64,000 nucleotides of DNA from Frisingicoccus sp902471845. Its GTDB lineage: Bacteria; Bacillota; Clostridia; Lachnospirales; Lachnospiraceae. The stretch is taken from assembly GCF_047030795.1 (NCBI RefSeq), contig NZ_JBKYIC010000001.1; one strand, written 5' to 3'. Of the stretch, positions 42,397 through 51,225 are shown piece after piece. The first letter of the stretch is position 1; every line of letters begins with the position of its first letter. Made by a program: the position numbers and the translations under genes. The notes under the pieces are model-generated. The model saw only the letters and a list, made by a program, of their open reading frames with translations. It made no database searches and was not told where the DNA came from.

Positions 42397-44482
42397 GATG
42401 ATGACCTCCTATGAACTTAATTCCTCTCATTTCTTTTGTCGTTGAACAAATCACTTTATCAAATACCATCAGCATGGACGGCAGAATAAATATAACAACA
42501 AGCATACTGATTATCGCTCCCCGTGCCATCAACGTACACAGAGAAGAAATCATATCGATATCGGAGTAAAGTCCGACGCCGAAGGTTGCTGCAAAAAATC
42601 CGCAGGCTGAAACAATAACTGACGTCATCGATGTGGAAAGGGCAATTTGAATGGCATCTCTCTTTTCTTTACCGGAGCATCGCTCTTTCTTATATCTGGT
42701 CGTCATCAGAATGGCATAATCCACCGTTGCACCAAGCTGTATGGTACCGATGACAATCGATGCAATAAACGGCAGCCGTGTTCCCGTGTAGCATGGAATA
42801 CCCAAATTGATAAAAATGGCAAATTCAATCACCGCGACCAGAATCACCGGAAGGGAAATAGATTTAAATACAAATAAAATAATCAGGAAAACGGCTCCGA
42901 TCGATACAGCGTTAACCACTTTAAAATCCTTATCTGTAATCGTAATCAAATCCTTCGTACACGGCGCCTCACCAATCAGCATCGCTTCCGGGTCATATTT
43001 TTTAATGATTCCATTCAGCTGTTCGCATTGCCGGTTGACCTCATCCGAGGCTACCTTATATTCGGACTGAACCAATATCAGCTGCCAGTTATCTTTTTTC
43101 AGATTTTCTGTCAGCTCTTTCGGTATCATTTCCCGTGGGATGGCCGAACCGAGCACGCTGTCCAGCCCTAATGCAAACCGTACACCGTCCACCTCCGACA
43201 TGTCACTCAACATGGCTTTTCCATCCTTTGAGGATAAATCCGAGCTGGCCAATACCATATGGGTCGCATTCATGTCAAATTTATCGGACAACTTATCATT
43301 TGCCTGAATACTTTCAAGATATTTCGGCAATGTAGCATCCAGATTATAATAGACCTCCGTATTCTGGTATCCGTAGAGGGCCGGAATCAATACAACAATA
43401 AACACAAGGATAAAAACTTTATAATGTTTTGTAATAAAACCGGATAATTTATCCATTTTCGGTATCCATGCCCGATGGGTCGTTTTTTCAATCACTTTAT
43501 CAAAGATTAAAATAAAGGCCGGCAGAATCGTCACGCAGCTGATGACGCCGAACACAACCCCTTTCGCCATAACGATACCCATATCCCTTCCGAGGGTAAA
43601 GCTCATAAAACAAAGAGCAATGAACCCGGCCACAGTCGTTACCGAACTGCCCACAACGGAAGAAAATGTATTTGATATGGCATGGGCCATGGCCCGCTCC
43701 TTATCTCCCGGAAAACGCTCCTGATTTTCTTTGTAACTGTGCCACAGGAAAATGGAATAGTCCAGCGTTACCCCAAGCTGAAGCACCGCACTCAACGCTT
43801 TTGTTATGTAAGAAATCTCTCCAAGGAACACATTAGTCCCAAGATTGTAAATAACCGCCATGCCGATACTCAGCATGAAAAACAGCGGGATGATCCAGGA
43901 ATCCATAGAAACTGCCAAAACAATACAGGTCAGCACTACCGCGATCAACACGTAAATCGGCATTTCCTTATCGGAAAGATTTTTTATATCTGTGACCACC
44001 GCTGACATCCCGCTGAGATAACATTGGTCATTAGTGATCTTACGGATTTGGGCAATGGCGTCCATCGTACTGTCCGCCGATGTTGTATCATCAAAGAAAA
44101 TTGCCATCAGCGTTGCATCATCTGTGTTAAATACGTCTTTTAATTCTTCCGGAAGCACTTCCATGGGAACGAAAAGATCCATCAGTGAATCATACCAGAT
44201 GACCTCAGCCACACCATCTACAGCTTCAATCTCTTTCTTAATTCCGGCCACATCCTTCGTGGACATTCCTTCCACGATTTCCATGGCAAAAGCTCCTTTT
44301 CCAAATTCATCCATCAGTATATCCTGACCGACCATTGTCTCAATGTTGTCCGGCAGATAATACAGAATATCGTAATTCACTTTTGTTTTAAAATACCCCA
44401 TAGCTGAAGGAATCAACAGTAAAAATCCAATGATGAGAATCGCAACCCGGTATTTTACAATTTTTTTCCTTAATTTCACCAT
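42386..44482 (-). CDS. MMPL/RND-family transporter
   Basis: 698 residues with two repeats of an extracellular loop and six membrane segments. The sterol-sensing-like blocks GVTLDYSIFLWHSYKEN and GATVDYAILMTTRYKKE each hold the aspartate-tyrosine pair of proton-coupled MMPL proteins. Such proteins export lipids, drugs or peptides. The gene is first of a two-gene operon and divergent from a TetR gene, with three shared operators between. Confidence 0.87.
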   Translation of the reverse strand: MVKLRKKIVKYRVAILIIGFLLLIPSAMGYFKTKVNYDILYYLPDNIETMVGQDILMDEFGKGAFAMEIVEGMSTKDVAGIKKEIEAVDGVAEVIWYDSLMDLFVPMEVLPEELKDVFNTDDATLMAIFFDDTTSADSTMDAIAQIRKITNDQCYLSGMSAVVTDIKNLSDKEMPIYVLIAVVLTCIVLAVSMDSWIIPLFFMLSIGMAVIYNLGTNVFLGEISYITKALSAVLQLGVTLDYSIFLWHSYKENQERFPGDKERAMAHAISNTFSSVVGSSVTTVAGFIALCFMSFTLGRDMGIVMAKGVVFGVISCVTILPAFILIFDKVIEKTTHRAWIPKMDKLSGFITKHYKVFILVFIVVLIPALYGYQNTEVYYNLDATLPKYLESIQANDKLSDKFDMNATHMVLASSDLSSKDGKAMLSDMSEVDGVRFALGLDSVLGSAIPREMIPKELTENLKKDNWQLILVQSEYKVASDEVNRQCEQLNGIIKKYDPEAMLIGEAPCTKDLITITDKDFKVVNAVSIGAVFLIILFVFKSISLPVILVAVIEFAIFINLGIPCYTGTRLPFIASIVIGTIQLGATVDYAILMTTRYKKERCSGKEKRDAIQIALSTSMTSVIVSACGFFAATFGVGLYSDIDMISSLCTLMARGAIISMLVVIFILPSMLMVFDKVICSTTKEMRGIKFIGGHHHEE

Positions 44483-44505
44483 GCCGTATCCTTCCTTTCA
44501 TTTTT

Positions 44506-44597
44506 ATGACCTTTGGTCATTTTTATTCTTTGACTACTATAACGCAAAAATGACCATCAGTCAATATTCTTTTTATAAAAATTTGACTTTTGGTCAT
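44506..44597. promoter_or_regulatory. Three TetR-type operators between divergent genes
   Basis: ATGACCTTTGGTCAT (44506-44520), ATGACCATCAGTCAA (44550-44564) and TTGACTTTTGGTCAT (44583-44597), variants of TGACC-N3-GGTCA. They flank the promoters of the MMPL operon and the TetR gene. Confidence 0.8.
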
Positions 44598-44643
44598 TTT
44601 TATTTTATAATCAAATTATTTATTGGAAAAAAGAGGGAGAATT

Positions 44644-45258
44644 ATGGGGAAAGCAGCAGAAAATAAACAACAGAAACTGGAAGCGCTCTATGAAAACGCT
44701 TATGAATTATTTCTGAATCACGGAATCGAAAAGACTTCCATCAGTGACATTGCTAAAAAGGCCGGCGTTGCCAAAGGAACCTTTTATCTTTATTTCACAG
44801 ATAAATACGATATTCGGGATCAGCTCATTGCCAAAGTTGCCGACAAACTCTTTCGCGAGGCTTACAAAGCCATGGAAAATGAGCATATTCCGTCCCTTGA
44901 AGATCGAATTATATTCATTGTCGATTATATTCTGGACTGTATGCAGAAAAATAAGCCAATGCTTCGATTTATCTCCAAAAATCTGAGTTGGGGAATCTTC
45001 CATCATGCCATCACAAGCAGCCTGCCGGGAGAAGATATCAACAGCTATGGCATTTATCAGAAACTTTTACTTGAGAATCCGGAAATTCGCCTGCGTGCTC
45101 CAAAAACGATGCTGTTTTTAATCATCGAACTTGCAAGCTCCACATCTTTCAGCACGATTCTTGAAAATGACCCGATTCCCTTCGATGAATTAAAACCAGA
45201 CCTCAATGCCAGTATCCGGGCCATCATACGAAATCATACCTTGCCGCGCGAAGCCTGA
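44644..45258 (+). CDS. TetR/AcrR-family regulator of the MMPL operon
   Basis: 204 residues. The helix-turn-helix is TSISDIAKKAGVAKGTFYLYF, split around residues 28-48. GAGGGAG lies before the ATG at 44644; the upstream in-frame TTG overlaps it. The final residues LPREA and the stop codon are supplied by a dispersed repeat that starts at 45244, so the original C-terminus may have been replaced. Confidence 0.87.
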   Translation: MGKAAENKQQKLEALYENAYELFLNHGIEKTSISDIAKKAGVAKGTFYLYFTDKYDIRDQLIAKVADKLFREAYKAMENEHIPSLEDRIIFIVDYILDCMQKNKPMLRFISKNLSWGIFHHAITSSLPGEDINSYGIYQKLLLENPEIRLRAPKTMLFLIIELASSTSFSTILENDPIPFDELKPDLNASIRAIIRNHTLPREA

Positions 45259-45309
45259 CGGAGCGCGCCCATGCGAAGCATCTGAAATACGGTATGCCCG
45301 AAGGGTACA
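45244..45309. repeat. Dispersed mini-hairpin repeat, copy 3
   Basis: CGCGCGAAGCCTGACGG, AGCGCGCCCATGCGAAGCAT and GGTATGCCCGAAGGGTA. The stems GCGCG/CGCGC, ATGC/GCAT and CCC/GGG have GAA loops. Its first 15 bases are coding, at the end of the TetR gene. Confidence 0.78.
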
Positions 45310-45313
45310 CCTT

Positions 45314-45365
45314 AACGCGCGAAGCCTACTCTGTACGCCTTCGGTGTGACAGAGCGCGCCCATGC
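45314..45365. repeat. Dispersed mini-hairpin repeat, copy 4 (truncated)
   Basis: CGCGCGAAGCCTACTCTGTA, CGCCTTCGGTGTGA and AGAGCGCGCCCATGC, then interrupted by the terminator. It is in tandem with copy 3 and shares an insert with copy 2. Confidence 0.72.
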
Positions 45366-45415
45366 AAAAAGAGAACTATTCCGAAAATCCCTTTCTGGAA
45401 TAGTTCTCTTTTTTT
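45366..45415 (+). terminator. Bidirectional terminator between tetR and thrS
   Basis: AAAAAGAGAACTATTCC pairs with GGAATAGTTCTCTTTTT around GAAAATCCCTTTCT. It has T tracts on both strands and serves the two convergent genes. Confidence 0.9.
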
Positions 45416-45462
45416 AATCAGGTGAATCCCCTGCCTCTTAAATTCACATTTTGAATCGCTGC

Positions 45463-47388
45463 TCAGGCTTCTTCTTCAACCTGACGAATTTCTTTTGTCC
45501 GAATCTCTTCTAAAATATCTGCGATAAATGCCTGCAGATCCTTCTGGCCCTCGTCACCTTTGAAACGGCTGCGGACAGAAACAGCTTTTTCTTCTTCCTC
45601 CTTAGCTCCGACAACAAGCATATAAGGAATCTTCTGAAGTCTTGCTTCACGAATCTTGTAACCAATCTTTTCTGCACGGGTATCAATTTCTGCACGGATA
45701 CCGGCATCATTTAACTGAGCCAGCACAGTATTGGCGTAATCCATATATTTATCGGAAATCGGCAGAACTTTTACCTGTACCGGAGAAAGCCATGTCGGGA
45801 ATGCTCCGGCAAAATGCTCAATCAAAATACCAATGAAACGTTCTACGGAACCAAAGGCTACACGGTGAATCATAACCGGACGATGTTTCTCGCCGTCTGC
45901 TCCGGTATATTCCAGATCAAAACGCTGAGGCATCTGCATATCCAGCTGAATTGTACCACACTGCCAAGTTCTTCCGATGGAGTCTTCCAGATGGAAGTCA
46001 ATCTTCGGGCCATAGAAAGCACCATCGCCTTCATTGACGACATAGTCAAGGCCCAGGTCTTCAAGTGCACCTCTGAGACCATCTGTTGCGATTTCCCAAT
46101 CTTCATCGCTTCCCATGGAATCTTCCGGACGGGTAGAAAGTTCTACATGGTATTTAAATCCAAAGAGATTATAAACTTCATCAATCAGTTTGGCTACGCC
46201 TTTGATTTCCTGACGAATCTGATCCTGCGTCATAAAGATATGGGCATCATCCTGTGTAAAGCAGCGCACACGCATCAGGCCATGAAGCTGGCCGGATTTT
46301 TCATGGCGGTGTACAAGTCCCAGTTCACCGACACGAAGCGGCAGGTCTTTATAGGAATGGGGTTCGGATTTATAAACCAGCATACCACCCGGACAGTTCA
46401 TCGGTTTTACCGCGAAGTCCGCATCATCAATAACTGTCGTATACATATTGTCTTTATAGTGATCCCAGTGACCGGAATTTTCCCACAGATGACGGCTTAA
46501 GATAATCGGTGTAGATACTTCCACATAACCGTTTTTGCGGTGAAGGTCTCTCCAGTAATCCAACAGAGTATTTTTAAGGACCATACCCTTTGGCAGGAAG
46601 AATGGGAATCCCGGACCCTCTTCACGAATCATGAATAAGCCAAGTTCTTTACCGAGTTTACGATGGTCACGTTTCTTTGCTTCTTCAATCCGTGCCAAAT
46701 GCTCTTCCAGATCTGCTTTCTTTGTAAATGCCGTACCGTAAATACGTGTCAGCATCTTATTCTTTTCACTTCCGCGCCAGTAAGCGCCGGCCAGGCTGGT
46801 CAATTTGAATGCTTTCACAGGTTTGGTCGTCATCAGATGCGGTCCGGCACAGAGATCCACAAACTCACCCTGCTGATAGAAGCTGATTTCCGCATCTTTC
46901 GGTAAATCTTCAATCAATTCAACTTTATATGGTTCATCTTTTTCTTTAAAATAATCGATAGCATCCTGTCTGCTCTTTGTAAACCGGGTAATCGGCAATG
47001 CTTCTTTAACAACCTTTTTCATCTCTGCTTCGATTTTGGTCAGATCATCGGCAGTCAGAGGTGTTTCGCTGTCAACATCATAATAGAAACCATCCGCAAT
47101 CGATGGTCCGATAGCCAGTTTCACATCCGGATAGAGACGTTTCAGAGCCTGAGCCATAATATGGGATGTTGTATGACGGAAAGCTGCTGCGCCGCCTTCG
47201 GAATCAAATGTCAAAATGTTTAATTCACAATCACTGTCAATAACGGTACGCAAATCCACAACTTCACCGTTTAATTCACCGGCACAGGCTGCCCGTGCCA
47301 GTCCTTCAGAAATATCCTTGGCAATGTCAATCACTGACATCGGCTGTGCATATTCTTTTACAGAGCCATCTTTTAATGTTACTTTCAT
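45463..47388 (-). CDS. thrS: Threonyl-tRNA synthetase
   Basis: 641 residues: TGS domain (1-60), editing domain with RHTTSHIMAQALK (about 65-220), class II catalytic core with RVRCFTQDDAHIF and PMNCPGGM, and a C-terminal anticodon-binding domain. It charges tRNA-Thr and corrects mischarged serine. Expression is set by the upstream T-box. Confidence 0.97.
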   Translation of the reverse strand: MKVTLKDGSVKEYAQPMSVIDIAKDISEGLARAACAGELNGEVVDLRTVIDSDCELNILTFDSEGGAAAFRHTTSHIMAQALKRLYPDVKLAIGPSIADGFYYDVDSETPLTADDLTKIEAEMKKVVKEALPITRFTKSRQDAIDYFKEKDEPYKVELIEDLPKDAEISFYQQGEFVDLCAGPHLMTTKPVKAFKLTSLAGAYWRGSEKNKMLTRIYGTAFTKKADLEEHLARIEEAKKRDHRKLGKELGLFMIREEGPGFPFFLPKGMVLKNTLLDYWRDLHRKNGYVEVSTPIILSRHLWENSGHWDHYKDNMYTTVIDDADFAVKPMNCPGGMLVYKSEPHSYKDLPLRVGELGLVHRHEKSGQLHGLMRVRCFTQDDAHIFMTQDQIRQEIKGVAKLIDEVYNLFGFKYHVELSTRPEDSMGSDEDWEIATDGLRGALEDLGLDYVVNEGDGAFYGPKIDFHLEDSIGRTWQCGTIQLDMQMPQRFDLEYTGADGEKHRPVMIHRVAFGSVERFIGILIEHFAGAFPTWLSPVQVKVLPISDKYMDYANTVLAQLNDAGIRAEIDTRAEKIGYKIREARLQKIPYMLVVGAKEEEEKAVSVRSRFKGDEGQKDLQAFIADILEEIRTKEIRQVEEEA

Positions 47389-47461
47389 CTTGTTTTTCTC
47401 CCTTCACCAATTCTTTATCTTTAATTCAGACAGAAGACTTTTTATTGCATATCCATTCGGG

Positions 47462-47743
47462 CATAAAAAAAGCCCGCTTTCCATCATCTGTCTGACAGAA
47501 AGGGACGAGTTTTTCTCGCGGTTCCACCCTTTTTGTTTCATACATCTGCCCTTTTACACATCGGCACACTCAGCCGTGTACAGCGCAGCATATGCTAAAC
47601 CACTTCATTCGGATTGATAACGGAATCACCGGACTTGATTAGAGCCACTCCGAGGTAGTCTTCAGATATTTCCCAACAGGACCCTTCCAGCAGCCGGTCC
47701 CTCTCTGTGATGTTTCATATCCTACTCGTCTCATCAACGCGTT
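47462..47743 (-). promoter_or_regulatory. T-box riboswitch of thrS
   Basis: The transcript contains the T-box AAAGGGTGGAACCGCG, which pairs with the uncharged tRNA end and overlaps a GC-rich terminator that ends in GCGGGCTTTTTTTA. A long stem I lies upstream with AGAGAGGGA near its base. A Thr codon ACC in GACTACCTC is a candidate specifier but was not confirmed by folding. Confidence 0.9.
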
Positions 47744-47749
47744 GGTTTC

Positions 47750-47778
47750 ATTATAAACAACCTCAAAAACCTTGTCAA
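47750..47778 (-). promoter_or_regulatory. thrS promoter
   Basis: TTGACA (complement of 47773-47778) and TATAAT (complement of 47750-47755), both perfect, are 17 bases apart. Confidence 0.88.
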
Positions 47779-47796
47779 GTCATTAATATATCCTTT

Positions 47797-47827
47797 TTGT
47801 TAACCAATACTATTTTTAAGTTGACAT
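47797..47827 (+). promoter_or_regulatory. BirA-like operator before bioY
   Basis: TTGTTAAC-N15-GTTGACAT resembles the known biotin operator TTGTTAAC-N15-GTTAACAA of BirA-type repressors; the right half has three differences. It lies about 80 bases upstream of bioY, and its right half could double as a -35 element (TTGACA at 47821). Confidence 0.65.
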
Positions 47828-47903
47828 TTATCTTCTGTCGTGATATCCTTTTTAAAGTTTTAAAATGTATGCCCCCATTTGGCGGCAGAAAGAGAGGATA
47901 ATT

Positions 47904-48458
47904 ATGACATCATCGACATCAACAAAAATGAAAACACTGGATATGGCTTATATCGGACTTTTTGCCGTAGTTATAGCGATCTGTTCATGGATTTCCATCC
48001 CTACTGTTGTTCCATTTACTTTACAGACCTTTGCCGTTTTTCTGGCCGTTGCTGTTCTTGGCGGAAAAAGAGGCACTTTATCGGTTATCGTCTACGTGCT
48101 TCTGGGCGCTGTCGGTCTTCCCGTATTCTCCGGTTTTAAAGGCGGTATCGGCGTTCTTTTAAATACCACCGGCGGTTACATCATCGGCTTTATCTTTTCC
48201 GCCCTTCTCATGTGGGCTTTTGAAAAAGCCTTCGGCAAAAAGACCTGGGCGCTGATTCTTTCCATGGTACTGGCCCTCGCCGTATGCTATGCCTTCGGCA
48301 CTGTCTGGTTTATGATTGTTTATGCAAAGAATGTTGGTGCCGTCGGCCTTTCCGCTGTCCTTGGATGGTGTGTTATCCCATTCATCATCCCGGATCTGGC
48401 AAAAATCGCCCTGGCATTTATCCTGAGCAACCGAATTTCCAAAGCAGTGACATTATAA
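47904..48458 (+). CDS. bioY: Biotin ECF transporter S component
   Basis: 184 residues with six membrane segments and the BioY blocks TVVPFTLQTFAVFLAVAVLG (split at about residue 40) and VFSGFKGGIGVLLNTTGGY. It captures biotin and works with a shared ECF module, which is not encoded next to it. AGAGGATAATT lies before the ATG at 47904. Confidence 0.93.
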   Translation: MTSSTSTKMKTLDMAYIGLFAVVIAICSWISIPTVVPFTLQTFAVFLAVAVLGGKRGTLSVIVYVLLGAVGLPVFSGFKGGIGVLLNTTGGYIIGFIFSALLMWAFEKAFGKKTWALILSMVLALAVCYAFGTVWFMIVYAKNVGAVGLSAVLGWCVIPFIIPDLAKIALAFILSNRISKAVTL

Positions 48459-48459
48459 T

Positions 48460-48526
48460 CAGAGGCTGCCGCCCTGCTAATTCAGATTTCATCTTTATTA
48501 GTAAGAGCGACAGCCTCTCTGTTTTT
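48460..48526 (+). terminator. Terminator between convergent bioY and moaA
   Basis: AGAGGCTG pairs with CAGCCTCT at the ends of a long imperfect stem, followed by CTGTTTTT on the plus strand. Confidence 0.7.
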
Positions 48527-49505
48527 ATCCGCCGATTTGTGACATACCTCTTATTTCGTCTTCACTTTTTACCTTCTTTTCATCGAAATGATGAGCCTTT
48601 GGCTTTTGCTCAATAGCTGTTTTCATTGCCTCCCACAAAATCCCGTCGGAAGCTTTCTGCTCCAGCAATGACTTCAAGTAAACCCCATAGTCATATTGGA
48701 GGCAGGTCTTTAAAAATCCATCCGATGTCAGACGCACTCTGTTGCATGTATCACAAAATTTATGACTTACCGCGCTGATAAATCCGACTTTTCCAATGAA
48801 TCCGGGAACATCGTAATATTTGCACGGTCCATTCCCTCTCGTTTTAACATAGGGTGTCAACTTGCCGTATTTTTCTTCAATCACTTTACGAATGGCTTCT
48901 TCCGATACAAATGGAAACTGCTTACCAAGCCCAATCGGCATCATTTCAATAAACCGGATATCTACATCCGCATGTTCGGCATAGTTGAGAAGGGACAGAA
49001 TATCCTGCGTTTCAATACCAGTAACACAAACACAATTGATTTTTAACCGGACCTTATTTTCTCTGATTGCTTTTTCAATTCCCCTTAAAACCCTTTCAAG
49101 TTCATCTCTTCGCGTAATCTTCTGATAAATATCCCGTTTCATTGTATCCAGACTGACAGTTATGGCATCGATTCCGGCATCAATCAAATCATCATAGTAT
49201 TGTTCCAGCAAAACACCGTTGGTCGTTATTGTCACATTAGTAATTCCGGAAATTTTCTTTAATTTTCGGATAAGTACTATCGCATCTTTCCGTACCAGAG
49301 GTTCTCCTCCGGTAATCTTTATTTTTTTTAAACCGTGTCTGGCCAATACACTGCATACCCGGGCAATCTCATCATAAGAAAGAATTTTCTCATGACAGAT
49401 GTTCTTTACACCTTCTTCCGGCATACAATAAATACATCTGAGATTGCATCGATCCGTAATAGAAATACGCAGATAATCTATGTCTCTTCCCTCGTTATCT
49501 CTCAT
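48525..49505 (-). CDS. moaA: GTP 3',8-cyclase (molybdenum/tungsten cofactor step 1)
   Basis: 326 residues of the radical SAM family. The SAM cluster motif CNLRCIYC lies near residue 20, and the C-terminal cluster cysteines are in FCDTCNRVRLTSDG with a third in KTCLQ. The C-terminal GG of SQIGG, needed for activity in known MoaA proteins, is present. With MoaC it converts GTP to precursor Z; no moaC is found in the window. It is the last gene of the tungsten cluster. Confidence 0.95.
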   Translation of the reverse strand: MRDNEGRDIDYLRISITDRCNLRCIYCMPEEGVKNICHEKILSYDEIARVCSVLARHGLKKIKITGGEPLVRKDAIVLIRKLKKISGITNVTITTNGVLLEQYYDDLIDAGIDAITVSLDTMKRDIYQKITRRDELERVLRGIEKAIRENKVRLKINCVCVTGIETQDILSLLNYAEHADVDIRFIEMMPIGLGKQFPFVSEEAIRKVIEEKYGKLTPYVKTRGNGPCKYYDVPGFIGKVGFISAVSHKFCDTCNRVRLTSDGFLKTCLQYDYGVYLKSLLEQKASDGILWEAMKTAIEQKPKAHHFDEKKVKSEDEIRGMSQIGG

Positions 49506-49523
49506 TCCGTAAACACTCCGCTG

Positions 49524-50981
49524 TCAACATTCACCAATTAATGACAAGATAAACTCCCTGAAATCTTTCTTATCCCATGTTACCGGTGTCGGATAGAGCG
49601 GATTACCTTCTTTTTCAGCCCACGCCACAATCTGATCCACATCTTCTTCCTGAATCATTTCAGGATATACCGGGATATTCATTTTGTCTTTCATTTCTTC
49701 AATCCAGTCTATAAATGCCTCTGCTTTTGCCTTAACTGTATCGTCCGCAGCTTTTATACCACATACATCACACAAATCTGCCAGCTTTCCGTAAGCCGCA
49801 GGGCCAAAAGCCCGCATGACATGCGGCAGTAAAATAGACATTGCAAGCCCATGAGGTGTTCCGTATAAGCCGCCCAGTGTATGACCGATGGCATGCACAT
49901 AACCCACACAGCCTCTCGTAAATGCACGGCCGGCCAAAAAAGCGGCCTTCTGCATATTATAACGTCCCTTCAGGTTACTGCCGTCCTGATAAACATTATA
50001 GAGATTATCATAAATAAGCTTCACAGCCTTTTTACACATATCTTTTTCCAGCTTTGAATTATAGGTATTATTTGTATAACATTCCACCGCATGGCTCAGA
50101 GCATCCAGACCTGTCGTTGCCGTTACATGAGGCGGCAGTCCCACTGTCAGTTTCGGGTCAAGCACTGCGTATTTTGGCATCAGGCACAAATCATTCATCG
50201 ATGCCTTATGATGGGATTCGGCCTCTGTGATTACTGCTGCAACGGTTGTTTCCGAACCCGTTCCGGCCGTCGTCGGCACGGCAAAAATTGTCGGAATCGG
50301 ACGCAGGACGGTAAAAAGTCCCTGCAGTTTTTCCACACTTTTACGAGGTCTGGCAATACGCGCCCCGATACCTTTGGCACAATCCATCGGAGAACCTCCG
50401 CCAAAAGCAATCATACAATCACATTTATTTTCTCTGTAGAGTCTTACTCCGTCTTCCACATTGATATCTGTCGGATTCGGTGCTACCCCGTCATAAATTG
50501 TATATTCCAGCCCCTGCTTGTCCATGGCTTCGAGCATACCATCCAGTAAATGCAGTTCCATCAACACTTTATCGGTTACAATCAGAACTTTTTTAAACTT
50601 TTTGCGTTTAATGGCTTCCGGCAGCTTTTTGACTGCATCCCTGCCTTTCAAAGTTTTCGGCACCCGCCATGGCAGTACGGCCATTCCCACTTTCATTACG
50701 GACTGGAAGCCTCTGCAGTAGATTTTCTTCACGTTCAGTTTTGTTTTCATATGATACACCACCTCTCCTTTTTTGTGCATTTCAATCGCCTCAATCGGAC
50801 ATACTTTCGCACATATACCGCATCCGATACATTTGGTTTCATCAAGACAGGCAATTGTGTTAATATCCCCATGAAATTTCGGTGCTTCAATACTCAGACA
50901 GTCCATTGGACAATTTACCACACAGACCGAACAGCCTGCACATGTTTCTTCATTGATATATGGCGTTTTCTTTTTTTTCAT
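49524..50981 (-). CDS. Iron-dependent alcohol dehydrogenase with an N-terminal ferredoxin domain
   Basis: 485 residues. Residues 1-80 form a two-[4Fe-4S] ferredoxin domain with CAGCSVCVVNCP and CIGCGICAKVCP. The rest is a group III dehydrogenase with GGGSPMDCAKG and the metal-binding HAIGHTLGGLYGTPHG. The ATG at 50981 follows GGAGG; a TTG two codons earlier is less well placed. Next to AOR, it could turn the aldehyde into an alcohol, with the ferredoxin domain linking the two electron pools; this is inference. Confidence 0.88.
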   Translation of the reverse strand: MKKKKTPYINEETCAGCSVCVVNCPMDCLSIEAPKFHGDINTIACLDETKCIGCGICAKVCPIEAIEMHKKGEVVYHMKTKLNVKKIYCRGFQSVMKVGMAVLPWRVPKTLKGRDAVKKLPEAIKRKKFKKVLIVTDKVLMELHLLDGMLEAMDKQGLEYTIYDGVAPNPTDINVEDGVRLYRENKCDCMIAFGGGSPMDCAKGIGARIARPRKSVEKLQGLFTVLRPIPTIFAVPTTAGTGSETTVAAVITEAESHHKASMNDLCLMPKYAVLDPKLTVGLPPHVTATTGLDALSHAVECYTNNTYNSKLEKDMCKKAVKLIYDNLYNVYQDGSNLKGRYNMQKAAFLAGRAFTRGCVGYVHAIGHTLGGLYGTPHGLAMSILLPHVMRAFGPAAYGKLADLCDVCGIKAADDTVKAKAEAFIDWIEEMKDKMNIPVYPEMIQEEDVDQIVAWAEKEGNPLYPTPVTWDKKDFREFILSLIGEC

Positions 50982-50983
50982 TT

Positions 50984-51208
50984 TCAACCACCTCCCGCCG
51001 GCGAAAGCATCACGACCTCATCGCCATCGTTAAATCTGTACCACCGGCCGACCGATTTCCCGTTCACAAGTATGACCAGATCCTTTACTTCACTTTTCGT
51101 CATTCCCGGAACTGAATTTTTTAACTCGTCCATGGTGTGAACATCCGCTTCAAACTCGCTGACACCGGTTTTCAGACGGGCCACACCAAACAATTTTACC
51201 TTAACCAC
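50984..51208 (-). CDS. MoaD/ThiS-like sulfur carrier protein
   Basis: About 74 residues of the ubiquitin-like fold, ending LSPAGGG, with the di-glycine that is activated by a ThiF/MoeB protein and becomes a thiocarboxylate. The start is GTG 51208, with AAAGGG upstream, or GTG 51217. It lies directly downstream of AOR, as is common for tungsten AOR clusters, and would deliver sulfur to the pterin dithiolene. The ThiF-like gene upstream of AOR is its likely partner. Confidence 0.85.
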   Translation of the reverse strand: MVKVKLFGVARLKTGVSEFEADVHTMDELKNSVPGMTKSEVKDLVILVNGKSVGRWYRFNDGDEVVMLSPAGGG

Positions 51209-51225
51209 AGGCACCACCCTTTGAT

